The notes under the pieces were generated by a model. That model saw only the letters and a list, made by a program, of their open reading frames with translations. It was not told the origin of the DNA and ran no database searches. A stretch of 64,000 bases of DNA from Xenophilus sp. E41 (GTDB lineage Bacteria > Pseudomonadota > Gammaproteobacteria > Burkholderiales > Burkholderiaceae_C). The position numbers and the translations under genes are program-made. This document shows, piece by piece, positions 55,204 through 64,000 of the stretch (the stretch's first letter is position 1; each line of letters begins with the position of its first letter). The DNA lies in NCBI RefSeq assembly GCF_003671765.1, contig NZ_QPIB01000005.1, forward strand, positions 145,186 through 209,185, written 5' to 3'.

Positions 55204-56969
55204 GCGTCCTTCTTCTTGCTCACGTTGCTGAACAGCACGGCGGCGCCGGCGAACAGCCCGCCCGCGGCTTCGAGGTTGAAACGCTCGGTGTCGCGGCGGC
55301 GGACCTCGGCCACGGCCTCGTCCGCCTCGTCGGGCGTCGCGCCCAGCGCCAGGATGGCCTGCCGGCTGAAGAGCATGGCGGATTCGAAGGTCTCGCGGAT
55401 CTGGTAGTCCACGTTGGCCTTGAGCAGTTCCATCGCGTGCTCGCGGTCGTAGGCGCGCACCAGCAGTTGCGCATGCGGAAACTCCGCCTTCACCAGTTCG
55501 GCGATGCGCGTGGCGGCGGCGCGGTTGTTGATGCACACCAGGATGGCGCGCGCCTGGTGGGCGCCCGCGGCGTGGAGCACGTCGGCGCGTCCGCCGTCGC
55601 CGTAGTAGACCTTGAAACCGAAGGAGCCCGCATTGCGGATGGCTTCGGTGTCGCTGTCGATGATCGAGATGCTGGCGCCGCGCGCCAACACGCCCTGGCT
55701 GGCGATCTGGCCGAAACGGCCGAAGCCGATGACGAGCACGCTGCCCAGGAGGTCATGGGCCGCCTCGACGCCTTCCATCGAGGCCGAGGCCTTGGGCGCC
55801 AGGCGCCCGTGTGCCAGCACGACCAGGGGGGTGAGTGCCATCGACAGCACGACGATCGCCGTCATGTTGGCGTTGACCACCGGATCGATCACCTTCGCGC
55901 CCAGCGCGGCCGAAAAGAGCACGAAAGCGAATTCGCCGCCCTGTGCCATCAGCACGGCGCGGTCCAGCGCATCGGTGTGCGAACTCTTCGCCAGCCGCGC
56001 GACGCCGTAGATGCACAGCGCCTTCACCACCATCATCGACAGCACGCCGGCGACGATGATCGGCCAGTTCTGCGCCACCACGGCCAGGTCCAGCGACATG
56101 CCGACGCCGAGGAAGAACAGGCCCAGCAGCAGCCCGCGGAAGGGCTCGATGTCGGCCTCGAGCTGGTGGCGGAAGGTCGATTCGGACAGCAGCACGCCGG
56201 CCAGGAAGGCGACCATGGCCATCGACAGCCCGCCCAGCTGCATCAGCAGCGCGGCACCCAGGACGACCAGCAACGCCGCGGCCGTCATCACTTCGCGCGC
56301 CTTGGCGTTGGCGAGGATGCGGAACAGCGGGTTGAGCAGCCACAGCCCGGCCGCGACCAGTGCCGCCAGCGCGCCCACGCCCACCGCGACGCCGAGCCAG
56401 CGCGACTCGGCCGCCACGTGGCCCACCGGCGCACTCGCGTCCACCGGCGCCATGAAGGCCACGATGGCCAGCAGCGGCACGATGAGCAGGTCCTCGAAGA
56501 GCAGGATGGCCACGATCTTCTGGCCGCGCGGCGCCGCGATGTCGCCGCGTTCGCCCAGCAGCTGCATGACGATGGCGGTGGAGGTGAGCACGAAGCCCAT
56601 GGCGCTCACGAAGGAAACCGCCAGCGAAAAGCCGAAGGCCACGCCAACGCCGGTGAGCAGCAGGCCGCACACCACCACCTGCAGGCTGCCCAGGCCGAAG
56701 ATCTCGCGCCGCAGGCTCCACAGGTGCAAAGGCCGCATCTCCAGCCCGATGACGAACAGGAACATCACCACGCCCAGCTCGGCCGTGTGGAGGATGGCCT
56801 GCGGGTCGCTGAAGAGCTCGAGCCCGAAGGGGCCGATGGCCAGCCCTGCCGCCAGGTAGCCCAGCACCGAGCCGAGCCCGATGCGCTTGAACAGGGGCAC
56901 GGCCACCACCGCCGCCCCGAGCAGGGTCACGACCTTGATCAGGTCCCCCGCGCTGCCTTCTGCCGCCAT
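55200..56969 (-). CDS. Kef-type monovalent cation/proton antiporter
   Basis: A 589-residue protein: CPA2 membrane domain of about 12 helices (LGSVLGYLAAGLAIGP, FLAGVLLSESTFRHQLEADI, GEFAFVLFSAALGA), then a RCK/TrkA-N domain from about 400 (LVIGFGRFGQIASQGVLARG, IDSDTEAIRNAGSFG). KefB and KefC are glutathione-gated K+ efflux systems; no KefF/KefG ancillary gene is present here. GGAGG 8 bases before 56969 fixes the start. Confidence 0.92.
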   Translation of the reverse strand: MAAEGSAGDLIKVVTLLGAAVVAVPLFKRIGLGSVLGYLAAGLAIGPFGLELFSDPQAILHTAELGVVMFLFVIGLEMRPLHLWSLRREIFGLGSLQVVVCGLLLTGVGVAFGFSLAVSFVSAMGFVLTSTAIVMQLLGERGDIAAPRGQKIVAILLFEDLLIVPLLAIVAFMAPVDASAPVGHVAAESRWLGVAVGVGALAALVAAGLWLLNPLFRILANAKAREVMTAAALLVVLGAALLMQLGGLSMAMVAFLAGVLLSESTFRHQLEADIEPFRGLLLGLFFLGVGMSLDLAVVAQNWPIIVAGVLSMMVVKALCIYGVARLAKSSHTDALDRAVLMAQGGEFAFVLFSAALGAKVIDPVVNANMTAIVVLSMALTPLVVLAHGRLAPKASASMEGVEAAHDLLGSVLVIGFGRFGQIASQGVLARGASISIIDSDTEAIRNAGSFGFKVYYGDGGRADVLHAAGAHQARAILVCINNRAAATRIAELVKAEFPHAQLLVRAYDREHAMELLKANVDYQIRETFESAMLFSRQAILALGATPDEADEAVAEVRRRDTERFNLEAAGGLFAGAAVLFSNVSKKKDA

Positions 56970-57082
56970 GCCGACATCCTCCGTGTGTGTTGGTTTCGCG
57001 GCGTTCCGCACGCACAGTCCGCGCCCGGCGGCCGTGACCGTCCGGGCGCCGTTCCGTCATCGGCGCCGTCCGGCGCCTGCGC

Positions 57083-58735
57083 TCAGCGCTTTTTCTTGGC
57101 GGGCGTGCCGCCGCGCTTTTCCTTGACCACCTGCTTGCTGGACGCCGTGGCCTTGGTCGCCGCGGACTTGTTCGTTGCGGCCTTGGCTGGCGCCGCGCGT
57201 ACCGGAGCGGCGCTGGTCTTGACGACGCCGCCGCCGCGCTTGCTGGTGACCACGACATGCTTGCCGCCGGGGGACACCGCGAGCGTCCCCGTGCCCACGC
57301 GTGCCGCGGCGGCGGCACGCACCGGCAGGTACACCACCACCTGGTAGCCGCGCTTGAAGGTGTGGCCGGCGCCGACGTCGTTCCACTGCGCGACGCTGGC
57401 GGGGCTCAGCTTGTAGCGGCGCGCGATGCTCGCCACGTTGTCGTTGCGGCCGGCCTTGACGACCGTGCGGCGCGTGACGATCTCGGGTTCGAAGCTCAGG
57501 TGCCCGGTGTCGGCCACCGCGGCGGCCACGTCTTCCTGCACGCGCGCGCTGCGCGGCACGATGAGCGTGGAGCCGGCCTTGATGAGCATGCGCGGCGGGA
57601 TGTTGTTCATCGCGCGCAGGTCGGCCTCGCTCATGCCGGAGCGCTGCGCCGCGTCGGCCACCGTCATGGTGCTGGGCACGGTCCAGGCCGTCCAGCTGGC
57701 GTACTGGCCCTGGCTGTAGGCCTCGAAGTTGCGCTGGAAGACGGCCGCGTTGTCCCAGGGCAGCAGGATCTGCGTGTTGCCGCCGGCGGCCAGCAGCACC
57801 GGCTTGTGCGCCGCGGGGTTGAGCGCACGGAAGTCCTCGATGCGCACGTCGGCCAGCTTGGCGGCCAGCGTCACGTCCAGGTCGCGCGTGAGCGTGACGG
57901 TCTGGAAGTAGGGGTGGTTGGCGATCACCGGCAGGTCGACGTTGAACTGCTGCGGGTTGGCCACGATGTTCTTCACTGCCTGCAGCTTGGGCACGTACAG
58001 GCGCGTCTCGGCCGGCATGTTGATGTCGGTGTAGCCGGCCGGCAGGCCCGCCTTCTGGTTGCGCGCGACGGCGCGGCCGACGTTGCCCTCGCCCCAGTTG
58101 TAGGCGGCCAGCGCGAGCTGCCAGTCGCCGAACATGTTGTAGAGGCGTTGCAGGTAGTCCAGCGCGGCGCGGGTGGACGCGATGACGTCGCGACGGTCGT
58201 CGCGGAAGATGTTCTGCTTGAGGTCGTAGTCGGTGCCGGTGGCCGGCATGAACTGCCACATGCCCGCGGCGCGTGCGCTGGAGACGGCCTGCGGGTTGAA
58301 CGCGCTCTCGATGTAGGGCAGCAGCGCCAGCTCGGTCGGCATGTTGCGGCGCTCGAGCTCCTCGACGATGTGGAAGATGTACTTGTTCGAGCGCTCCGTC
58401 ATGCGCTGGATGTAGTCGGGCCGGGTCGCATACCACTGCTCGCGGTCGCGCACCAGGTCGCTCTCGAGGTTGGGCATCTTGAAGCCGCGGCGGATGCGGT
58501 CCCACATGTCCACCGGCGGTGCGAGCGTGACCACGCTGCGCTGGCTGCCGCCGGCGCGGCCCGGCGCGATCGGCGACAGCGAACCGTCGGGATAGATCGG
58601 CGACGCGCTGCCGCCAGGGGCCGACGAAGACGAGGAGGAAGAGGGGGAGGAGGAGGAACCGTTGGGACCGGTGCCGGTGGCGCAGCCTGCAAGCAGCAGG
58701 GCGCTGGCCACGACGGCAGCTAGGAGGATCTTCAT
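57083..58735 (-). CDS. mltD: Membrane-bound lytic murein transglycosylase D
   Basis: Outer-membrane lipoprotein of 550 residues that cleaves peptidoglycan glycan strands. Lipobox LLAGC at 14-18; then a Ser-rich linker (27-40). The SLT catalytic domain has Glu143 in [13 protein letters not shown] and [11 protein letters not shown]. Two or more LysM modules follow ([20 protein letters not shown] and [20 protein letters not shown]). It ends in a Lys/Ala-rich basic tail. The ATG overlaps the gloB stop. Confidence 0.94.
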   Translation of the reverse strand: MKILLAAVVASALLLAGCATGTGPNGSSSSPSSSSSSSAPGGSASPIYPDGSLSPIAPGRAGGSQRSVVTLAPPVDMWDRIRRGFKMPNLESDLVRDREQWYATRPDYIQRMTERSNKYIFHIVEELERRNMPTELALLPYIESAFNPQAVSSARAAGMWQFMPATGTDYDLKQNIFRDDRRDVIASTRAALDYLQRLYNMFGDWQLALAAYNWGEGNVGRAVARNQKAGLPAGYTDINMPAETRLYVPKLQAVKNIVANPQQFNVDLPVIANHPYFQTVTLTRDLDVTLAAKLADVRIEDFRALNPAAHKPVLLAAGGNTQILLPWDNAAVFQRNFEAYSQGQYASWTAWTVPSTMTVADAAQRSGMSEADLRAMNNIPPRMLIKAGSTLIVPRSARVQEDVAAAVADTGHLSFEPEIVTRRTVVKAGRNDNVASIARRYKLSPASVAQWNDVGAGHTFKRGYQVVVYLPVRAAAAARVGTGTLAVSPGGKHVVVTSKRGGGVVKTSAAPVRAAPAKAATNKSAATKATASSKQVVKEKRGGTPAKKKR

Positions 58736-59514
58736 CGGAAGTCGTTTTTCCATTGGCGCAGCGCGGCGAAGACGTCGACCTCGCCCGCATCGGCGGCGAG
58801 GCCTGCGTGCTCTTGCACGGCGGCGGTGACAGTGGCTTCGCGGCTGCGAAGGAAGGGGTTGATCTGGCGCTCGGTGGCCAGGCGGGCGGGCAGCGTGGGC
58901 TGCCCCTGGGCGCGCAGCGACTCGCACTGCGCGATGTACTCGATCAAGTTCGCGTTGCCAGGTTCCACGGCGCGCGCGAAACGCAGGTTGGACAGCGTGT
59001 ACTCGTGGGCGCAGCATACGCGCGTGTCGCCGGGCAGCGCGGCCAGCGCATCGAGCGATTGCAGCATCTGTCGCGGCGTGCCCTCGAACAGGCGCCCGCA
59101 CCCGCCCGAAAAGAGCGTGTCGCCGCAGAAGAGCAGCGGCGCCTCGCCGCGCCCGGCCGGCAGGAAGTAGGCGATGTGCCCGGCCGTGTGGCCCGGCACG
59201 TCGATGACGGTGAACTCGAGGCCGAGCACCGGCACCCGGTCGCCCTGCGACAGCGGGATGAAAGGTTGCGGGATGGTCTCGTGCGCCGGACCGTAGACCC
59301 GGGCGCCGGTGGCCTCGCGCAGTACGTCCACGCCGCCGGTGTGATCGGCGTGGTGGTGCGTGACTAGAATCGCCGCCAGCGTCAGGTCGGGCCTCGTCGC
59401 CAGCGCGTCGAGCACCGGCCTCGCATCGCCCGGATCGACCACGACCGCATGCGCCCCGACCTCCAACATCCAGATGTAGTTGTCGGCGAAAGCGGGCAAC
59501 GAAACGAGGGTCAT
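58732..59514 (-). CDS. gloB: Hydroxyacylglutathione hydrolase (glyoxalase II)
   Basis: Hydrolyses S-lactoylglutathione in methylglyoxal detoxification; 260 residues. Metallo-beta-lactamase fold with metal-binding [10 protein letters not shown] (His53, His55, Asp57, His58). [22 protein letters not shown] and [14 protein letters not shown] (the glutathione-binding part) follow. The start codon overlaps that of the divergent methyltransferase gene (CATGA). Confidence 0.96.
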   Translation of the reverse strand: MTLVSLPAFADNYIWMLEVGAHAVVVDPGDARPVLDALATRPDLTLAAILVTHHHADHTGGVDVLREATGARVYGPAHETIPQPFIPLSQGDRVPVLGLEFTVIDVPGHTAGHIAYFLPAGRGEAPLLFCGDTLFSGGCGRLFEGTPRQMLQSLDALAALPGDTRVCCAHEYTLSNLRFARAVEPGNANLIEYIAQCESLRAQGQPTLPARLATERQINPFLRSREATVTAAVQEHAGLAADAGEVDVFAALRQWKNDFR

Positions 59515-60310
59515 GACCGGTCAAATTATAGGTTTGCAGGATTGGTTCGAGACCCCGGCCGGGCGTTACCTGCACCACTGGGAACAGGCGCAGTTCGACG
59601 ACGCGGTGGCCGATGTCTTCGGCTACCACGCGCTGCAGCTCGGCCTGCCGTCGATCGATGCCTTGCGCGCCAACCGCATGCCGCACCGCTGGCTGGCATC
59701 GCCGCACGCAGACGGTGCGCCGGCCGCGCTCGTCACCGACTTCGCGGCCCTGCCTTTCTCGGCCAACAGCCTGGACCTGCTGGTGCTGCCGCACGCGCTC
59801 GAACTCAGCCCCGACCCGCACGCCACCCTGCGCGAGGTGGAGCGGGTGCTGGTGCCCGAGGGCCGGGTCGTCATCTGCGGCCTCAACCCGGTCAGCCTGT
59901 GGGGCATGCGCCAGCGCCGCGCGCGCCTGTACCGGCGCCTGGGCTTCGGCGAGCTGTACCTGCCCGCCGAGGGCGAATTCATCAACTACTGGCGCATGCG
60001 CGACTGGCTGCGGCTGCTGGGCTTCGAGGTCGAGTCGGGCCGCTTCGGCCTCTACCGGCCCGCCGTGCGCAGCGAGGCCTGGCTCGAACGCTGCCGCTGG
60101 TTCGACGCCGTGGGCGAGCGCTGGTGGCCGATCTTCGGCGCGGTGTACTTCATCGTCGCCGTCAAGCGCGTGCGCGGCATGCGCCTGCTGCCGGCCGACT
60201 GGAAGCGCCGCCCGGCGATCGCCACGGCGCCGATGCCGGTGGCAGGCCGCATGCACCGTGAGGGCGGGTGCGCGCGCACCGCCCCTTCCGAGAGAAAGAC
60301 AAGAGATTGA
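59513..60310 (+). CDS. Class I SAM-dependent methyltransferase
   Basis: A 265-residue protein. Methyltransferase blocks are [38 protein letters not shown] (acidic post-I and post-III region) and [19 protein letters not shown]. Likely substrate unknown; similar proteins precede rnhA in many Betaproteobacteria. A GAGGG ribosome site precedes the ATG at 59513, which overlaps the gloB ATG. The stop overlaps the rnhA TTG start. Confidence 0.85.
   Translation: MTGQIIGLQDWFETPAGRYLHHWEQAQFDDAVADVFGYHALQLGLPSIDALRANRMPHRWLASPHADGAPAALVTDFAALPFSANSLDLLVLPHALELSPDPHATLREVERVLVPEGRVVICGLNPVSLWGMRQRRARLYRRLGFGELYLPAEGEFINYWRMRDWLRLLGFEVESGRFGLYRPAVRSEAWLERCRWFDAVGERWWPIFGAVYFIVAVKRVRGMRLLPADWKRRPAIATAPMPVAGRMHREGGCARTAPSERKTRD
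59525..59530 (-). promoter_or_regulatory. gloB -10 element inside the methyltransferase gene
   Basis: A perfect TATAAT on the minus strand, 10 bases before the gloB ATG and within the first codons of the divergent gene. No clear -35 hexamer. Confidence 0.5.
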
Positions 60311-60756
60311 ACGAAGTCACGATCTATACCGACGGCGCCTGCAAGGGCAACCCCGGCCCGGGCGGCTGGGGCGCCTGGCTGAAGTCCGGCACGAGCGAGA
60401 AGGAGCTCTTCGGCGGCGAGCTGAACACCACCAACAACCGCATGGAACTCACGGCCGTCATCGAGGGCCTGGCGGCGCTCAAGCGGCCGTGCAAGGTGGT
60501 GCTGTACCTGGACAGCCAGTATGTGCGCCAGGGCATCACCGAATGGATCCGCGGCTGGAAGGCCAAGGGCTGGGTCACCTCGACCAAGCAGCCGGTGAAG
60601 AACGTCGAACTCTGGAAGCGGCTGGATACGCTGGTGCAGAACGGCGGCCACCAGATCGAGTGGCGCTGGGTCAAGGGGCATTCGGGCGATCCGGGCAACG
60701 AGAAGGCCGATGCGCTCGCCAACAAGGGTGTGCTGCGGGCGCAGGGGCGGCTCTGA
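60307..60756 (+). CDS. rnhA: Ribonuclease HI
   Basis: Cleaves RNA in RNA:DNA hybrids; 149 residues. Catalytic Asp9 ([14 protein letters not shown]), Glu47 (NRMELTAVI), Asp69 (LYLDSQYV), and Asp135 with His125 ([13 protein letters not shown]). The start is a rare TTG at 60307, overlapping the upstream stop in TTGA; no ATG fits. AAGAGA stands before it. The rnhA message is coupled to the methyltransferase. Confidence 0.94.
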   Translation: MNEVTIYTDGACKGNPGPGGWGAWLKSGTSEKELFGGELNTTNNRMELTAVIEGLAALKRPCKVVLYLDSQYVRQGITEWIRGWKAKGWVTSTKQPVKNVELWKRLDTLVQNGGHQIEWRWVKGHSGDPGNEKADALANKGVLRAQGRL

Positions 60757-60771
60757 GCTTCAGCGCGGTCT

Positions 60772-60838
60772 CGCTATCGTTTGGATAGCTGTCGGCGCCC
60801 GACCCACGGGCGCGGCAGGCGATTCGTTTCAGAAACCG
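60772..60838. repeat. Family-A dispersed repeat between rnhA and mobA
   Basis: GCTATCGTTTGGATAGCTGT, then CGGCGCCCGACCCACGGGCG and CGGCAGGCGATTCGTTTCAG. It overlaps the last codons of the convergent mobA gene. Confidence 0.75.
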
Positions 60839-61473
60839 GAGCGCGAGGGCGCGATGGACTGGAGCTCGGCCAGCGTGTTGGCGTTGAAGAAGCCGTCCGG
60901 CGCATCGCCGGGCCGGTCGAAGGGCACCACGGCCACGGCATGCCGCGACGTCCATGCCGAGACCTTGCGCCCGCCCGCTTCGAGGAAGTCCGCCAGGCTG
61001 CCCTGCAGCGTGCTGCGCAGCAGGCAGAACACCGGTTGCGGTCGCAGGCGGCTGCTGCCGTCGGGCTGCGGCTCGGGCGCGCTGGCCATGGCGATGTCGG
61101 CGCCCTGTGCGTTCAAGGCCTCGGCAAGGCGCTGCGCGAGGTCGAGAGGAAAGTTCGGCGCGTCGCAGGGCACGGTGAGCAGGCAGGGCGTCTCGCAGTG
61201 CTGCAGGCCGGCCAGGAAGCCGGCGAGTGGGCCGGGATGGTCGGGCTGCGCGTCCGTCACGACGGGTGCGCCGAAGAACTCGTAGCTCAGCAGGTTGCGG
61301 TTGGCGCTCAGCATCACGAGCTGCACCTGTGGCGCCAGCCGCTGCAGCGCGCGCAGGGCCAGCGGCTCGCCGTCGAAGTCCTGCAGGCCCTTGTCGAGCC
61401 CGCCCATGCGGCTGCCGCGGCCGCCGGCCAGCACGAGGCCGGTGATGTCGAGGTCGGGGCGGACCGGCCTCAT
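60829..61473 (-). CDS. mobA: Molybdenum cofactor guanylyltransferase
   Basis: Transfers GMP to molybdopterin, making the MGD form; 214 residues. GTP-binding [18 protein letters not shown] near residue 14, [10 protein letters not shown] with the metal-binding Asp, and a C-terminal [10 protein letters not shown]. The start overlaps the moaA stop (ATGA). Confidence 0.94.
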   Translation of the reverse strand: MRPVRPDLDITGLVLAGGRGSRMGGLDKGLQDFDGEPLALRALQRLAPQVQLVMLSANRNLLSYEFFGAPVVTDAQPDHPGPLAGFLAGLQHCETPCLLTVPCDAPNFPLDLAQRLAEALNAQGADIAMASAPEPQPDGSSRLRPQPVFCLLRSTLQGSLADFLEAGGRKVSAWTSRHAVAVVPFDRPGDAPDGFFNANTLAELQSIAPSRSGF

Positions 61474-62585
61474 CCGCCGATGTAGCTCATCTCGACCCGG
61501 CGCGGCGCGCCGTCGCCGGTGTCGGGCTCGCGCAGCGCGCGCAATTCCGAATAGCGGTCGGCGCGGCCCTGCCAGATGTGGCCGATGGCCGAGAGGATCT
61601 GCGCGTCGTCGGCGCCGTCGCGCAACAGGGGCTTGAGGTCGTGCCCGCGGCTGGCGAACAGGCACAGGTACAGCTGCCCCTCGGTCGACAGGCGCGCGCG
61701 GCTGCAGTCCTGGCAGAAGGCCTGCGTGACGCTGCTGATGACGCCGACCTCGCCGCCGCCGTCGGCATAGGCCCAGCGCTGTGCCGTTTCGCCGGGCGCG
61801 CTGGCCTCCAGCGGCACGAGCGGGAACTCGGCCGCGATGCGCGCCACCACCTCGGCCGAGGGCAGCACCTCGTCCATCCGCCAGCCGTTGGTGGCGCCCA
61901 CGTCCATGTACTCGATGAAACGCAGCACCACACCGGTGCCCCGGAAGCGCCGCGCCATCGGCAGGATCTCCTGCTCGTTGGTGCCGCGCTTGACCACCAT
62001 GTTGACCTTGATGGGACCGAGCCCCGCCGCCTGTGCGGCGTCGATGCCGGCCAGGACCTCGGCGACCGGGAAGTCGACGTCGTTCATCGCGCGGAACACC
62101 GCGTCGTCCAGTCCGTCCAGGCTCACCGTCACGCGCTGCAGGCCGGCGGCCTTCAGGGCCTTCGCCTTGCGTGACAGCAGCGAGCCGTTGGTGGTGAGCG
62201 TGAGGTCCAGCGGCTGGCCATCGACAGTGCGCAGCTGCGCCAACTGCTCGACCAGGCCTTCGATGTTCTTTCGCAGCAGTGGCTCGCCGCCCGTGAGCCG
62301 GATCTTGCGCACGCCGTGCTGGACGAACAGGCGCGCGACGCGCGTGATCTCCTCGAAGCTCAGCAGGTCGGCATGTGGCAGGTAGCGGTAGTCCTTGTCG
62401 AACACCTCCTTGGGCATGCAGTAGCTGCAACGGAAATTGCAGCGATCGGTCACGCTGATGCGCAGGTCGGTCAGCGGACGGCCCAGGCGGTCGAGCAGCG
62501 TGCCGGTGGGCGCCAGCGCGGGTGCGTCGGCGGGCGCCGGCATGCCGCGGCGCAGGTCGAGCACGGGGATGACGCGGGCACTCAT
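61470..62585 (-). CDS. moaA: GTP 3',8-cyclase MoaA
   Basis: Radical-SAM enzyme of the first step in molybdenum cofactor synthesis; 371 residues. The SAM cluster motif CNFRCSYC has Cys49, 53 and 56. [12 protein letters not shown] and TLTTNG follow. The second cluster is in [19 protein letters not shown]. It ends in the conserved Gly-Gly. The ATG at 62585 is preferred over a GTG 18 bases upstream. A 264-base gap to the ZIP gene has no other feature I can support. Confidence 0.95.
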   Translation of the reverse strand: MSARVIPVLDLRRGMPAPADAPALAPTGTLLDRLGRPLTDLRISVTDRCNFRCSYCMPKEVFDKDYRYLPHADLLSFEEITRVARLFVQHGVRKIRLTGGEPLLRKNIEGLVEQLAQLRTVDGQPLDLTLTTNGSLLSRKAKALKAAGLQRVTVSLDGLDDAVFRAMNDVDFPVAEVLAGIDAAQAAGLGPIKVNMVVKRGTNEQEILPMARRFRGTGVVLRFIEYMDVGATNGWRMDEVLPSAEVVARIAAEFPLVPLEASAPGETAQRWAYADGGGEVGVISSVTQAFCQDCSRARLSTEGQLYLCLFASRGHDLKPLLRDGADDAQILSAIGHIWQGRADRYSELRALREPDTGDGAPRRVEMSYIGG

Positions 62586-62849
62586 CGGCGCGGGCGCGCG
62601 CACCGGTACGGCGGTCGTGCGGCGGGAGCGATGGGGGAGGATGCTGCGGTCACGTCGGCCTGGAGGGGAAAGCCAGGGGGCAGTTTAGCGAGGCGTGCGC
62701 GCTCGGCGCGGCGTGGGGTCGGCCGTGGGCGGCCGCCTACGCCGCTGCGCCCGGCCGCCGACGCACGCCGCCCGGCGACCCCGGTACAAGTCGGGCTGGG
62801 CCGCCGCCGCGCCGCGGTGGCGAGGAGGCGGCCCGATGGAGCTGCACCG

Positions 62850-63773
62850 ATGGAGAAGACCGACCGCCTGGGGCCACCCGGCCTCGCCAAGACGCTGCCG
62901 CTGCGCCGGTGGATCGGCCTGCTGGTCGCTGCCGCTGGTGCGCTCGTCCTCGCGGCGCAGTTCTGGACCTTCGTGCGCGCCGAGCCCGTGGTGTGGCAGG
63001 CGCTGCTGGGGGGATCGGTCGCCGCCCTGGCGACGGCGTTGGGCACAGTGCCCGTGATGTTCTCGCAGCGGCTGTCGGACCGGGTGCAGGACACGCTGTT
63101 CGGCTTCGGCGCCGGCGTGATGCTGGCCGCCTGTGCGTTCTCTCTCATCCTGCCGGGGCTGGAGGCCGCCAAGGCGCACGGCGGCTTCGGCACCGGCGGC
63201 TGGGCGGCGGGCGGCATCATCGGCGCCGCCATCCTGATCGGCGGCGCGGCGCTGATGGCGATGGACAAACTGCTGCCGCACGAGCATTTCATCAAGGGTC
63301 GCGAGGGGCTGGATGGCCATGCCGCGCGCAAGCTGCGTCGCACCTGGCTGTTCGTGATCGCGATCGCCCTGCACAACCTGCCCGAGGGCCTGGCCATCGG
63401 CGTGGGCTATGCGGGCAACGACGGCCTGCGCGCCAACGCCCTGGCCACGGGGATCGCGATCCAGGACGTGCCCGAGGGGCTGGTGGTGGCGGTAGCGCTG
63501 CTGGCTGCGGGCTACCCGCGCTGGATCGCCGTGGCGCTGGGCATGGCCTCGGGCCTGGTGGAGCCGCTGGGCGCCGTGCTGGGCGCGGCCGTGGTCGGCT
63601 ACTCGGCAGCGCTGCTGCCCTGGGGGCTGGGCTTCGCGGCCGGGGCGATGCTCTTCGTCATCAGCCACGAGATCATTCCCGAGTCGCATCGCAAGGGCCA
63701 CGAGGCCTTCGCCACCGGTGGGTTGATGGTGGGCTTCGTGCTCATGATGCTGCTGGACACGGCACTGGGCTGA
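62850..63773 (+). CDS. ZIP-family metal transporter
   Basis: A 307-residue membrane protein with about eight helices. HNLPEGLAIGVGYAG and GIAIQDVPEGLVVAVALLAA are the metal-binding helices; SHEIIPESHRKGHE is a third His/Glu cluster. It is GufA/ZupT-like and probably imports zinc or similar ions. A basic cytoplasmic N-terminus precedes the first helix. GGAG lies 10-13 bases before the ATG. Confidence 0.88.
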   Translation: MEKTDRLGPPGLAKTLPLRRWIGLLVAAAGALVLAAQFWTFVRAEPVVWQALLGGSVAALATALGTVPVMFSQRLSDRVQDTLFGFGAGVMLAACAFSLILPGLEAAKAHGGFGTGGWAAGGIIGAAILIGGAALMAMDKLLPHEHFIKGREGLDGHAARKLRRTWLFVIAIALHNLPEGLAIGVGYAGNDGLRANALATGIAIQDVPEGLVVAVALLAAGYPRWIAVALGMASGLVEPLGAVLGAAVVGYSAALLPWGLGFAAGAMLFVISHEIIPESHRKGHEAFATGGLMVGFVLMMLLDTALG

Positions 63774-63784
63774 GCGCGCCGCCT

Positions 63785-63841
63785 TGCTATCAAAAGGAGA
63801 GCGCCGCGCGCACGTCTGTCGTGCGCGGGGCGCTGATTTCG
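63785..63841. repeat. Family-A dispersed repeat, end of the ZIP gene
   Basis: GCTATCAAAAGGAGAGCGCC, then GCGCGCACGTCTGTCGTGCG and CGGGGCGCTGATTTCG. It lies between convergent genes. Confidence 0.65.
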
Positions 63842-63881
63842 TCTGAGGAATTGCCAGGCAAGTCCTCGGCAATCAGACGGC

Positions 63882-64000
63882 TCAGCCGTGCCGCACCGCG
63901 ACCGTCTTGAGCGTGGTGAAGCCGTACAGCGCCTCGAAGCCCTTCTCGCGGCCGTAGCCGGAGGACTTCACGCCGCCGAAGGGCAGCTCGACGCCGCCGC
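63882..64000 (-). CDS. Aldehyde dehydrogenase, C-terminal fragment (window edge)
   Basis: Only the last 39 codons are in the window: [19 protein letters not shown], then [18 protein letters not shown] and a TGA. LPFGGVKxSGxGRExG is the C-terminal signature of NAD(P)-dependent aldehyde dehydrogenases. The gene is not broken; it continues beyond the right edge. The exact substrate is not predictable from this part. Confidence 0.88.
   Translation of the reverse strand, partial: GGVELPFGGVKSSGYGREKGFEALYGFTTLKTVAVRHG

Overview
The window is GC-rich chromosomal DNA of a betaproteobacterium, most likely Burkholderiales/Comamonadaceae and Variovorax-like. The grounds are the Bug-type tricarboxylate receptor, the 'TIGR04438' Trp-rich small protein, a type B ribosomal protein L31, AddAB instead of RecBCD, and a short repeat built around GCTATC...GATAGC that I associate with Comamonadaceae. 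There is no phage, insertion sequence, CRISPR array or other sign of recent mobile DNA. Most of it is housekeeping.

Layout. 1-3.1 kb: Bug receptor and sulfatase (cut by the window edge) facing a LysR regulator. 3.1-9.9 kb: cytochrome c, Trp-rich protein, ilvD with a divergent LysR, an AraC regulator facing a short-chain dehydrogenase, and lgt. 10-15.4 kb: a minus-strand run of PhoX-like phosphatase, DUF488 and RluA-type pseudouridine synthase, then enoyl-CoA hydratase, nitroreductase and a small lipoprotein. 15.4-16.6 kb: two small proteins, a gene-poor stretch with a terminator and a possible small RNA, and tRNA-Arg(TCT) and tRNA-Pro(TGG). 16.7-19.2 kb: glutathione transferase and a cNMP-domain/thioredoxin-reductase-like fusion.

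19.2-31.7 kb is a phosphate and polyphosphate island: an OlsB-like N-acyltransferase, ppk, sixA, ppx, pstSCAB, phoU, phoB and phoR. I find 7-bp repeats at exact 11-bp spacing (Pho boxes) before the acyltransferase, ppk, ppx and pstS. The island therefore looks like a self-contained PhoB regulon joining phosphate uptake, polyphosphate synthesis and breakdown, and probably phosphorus-free lipid synthesis. Long inverted repeats sit on both sides of phoU.

31.7-46.3 kb: MATE transporter, glycosyltransferase, rpmE2, a Gfo/Idh oxidoreductase, rho, trxA, addB-addA and a flavoprotein. 46.4-51.1 kb: small proteins, one behind a LexA-like operator, the 4.5S RNA, and dnaX-ybaB-DUF1176-recR; dnaX carries an A9 frameshift signal. 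51.2-54.7 kb: MAPEG protein and a NitT/TauT-type ABC transporter. 54.7-64 kb: DUF924, Kef-type antiporter, mltD-gloB facing a methyltransferase and rnhA, mobA-moaA, a ZIP transporter, and the end of an aldehyde dehydrogenase.

Two dispersed repeat families recur. Both are found between genes and also in frame inside genes (addA, the addB C-terminus, the ABC ATPase), which is the most unusual sequence-level feature of the window.
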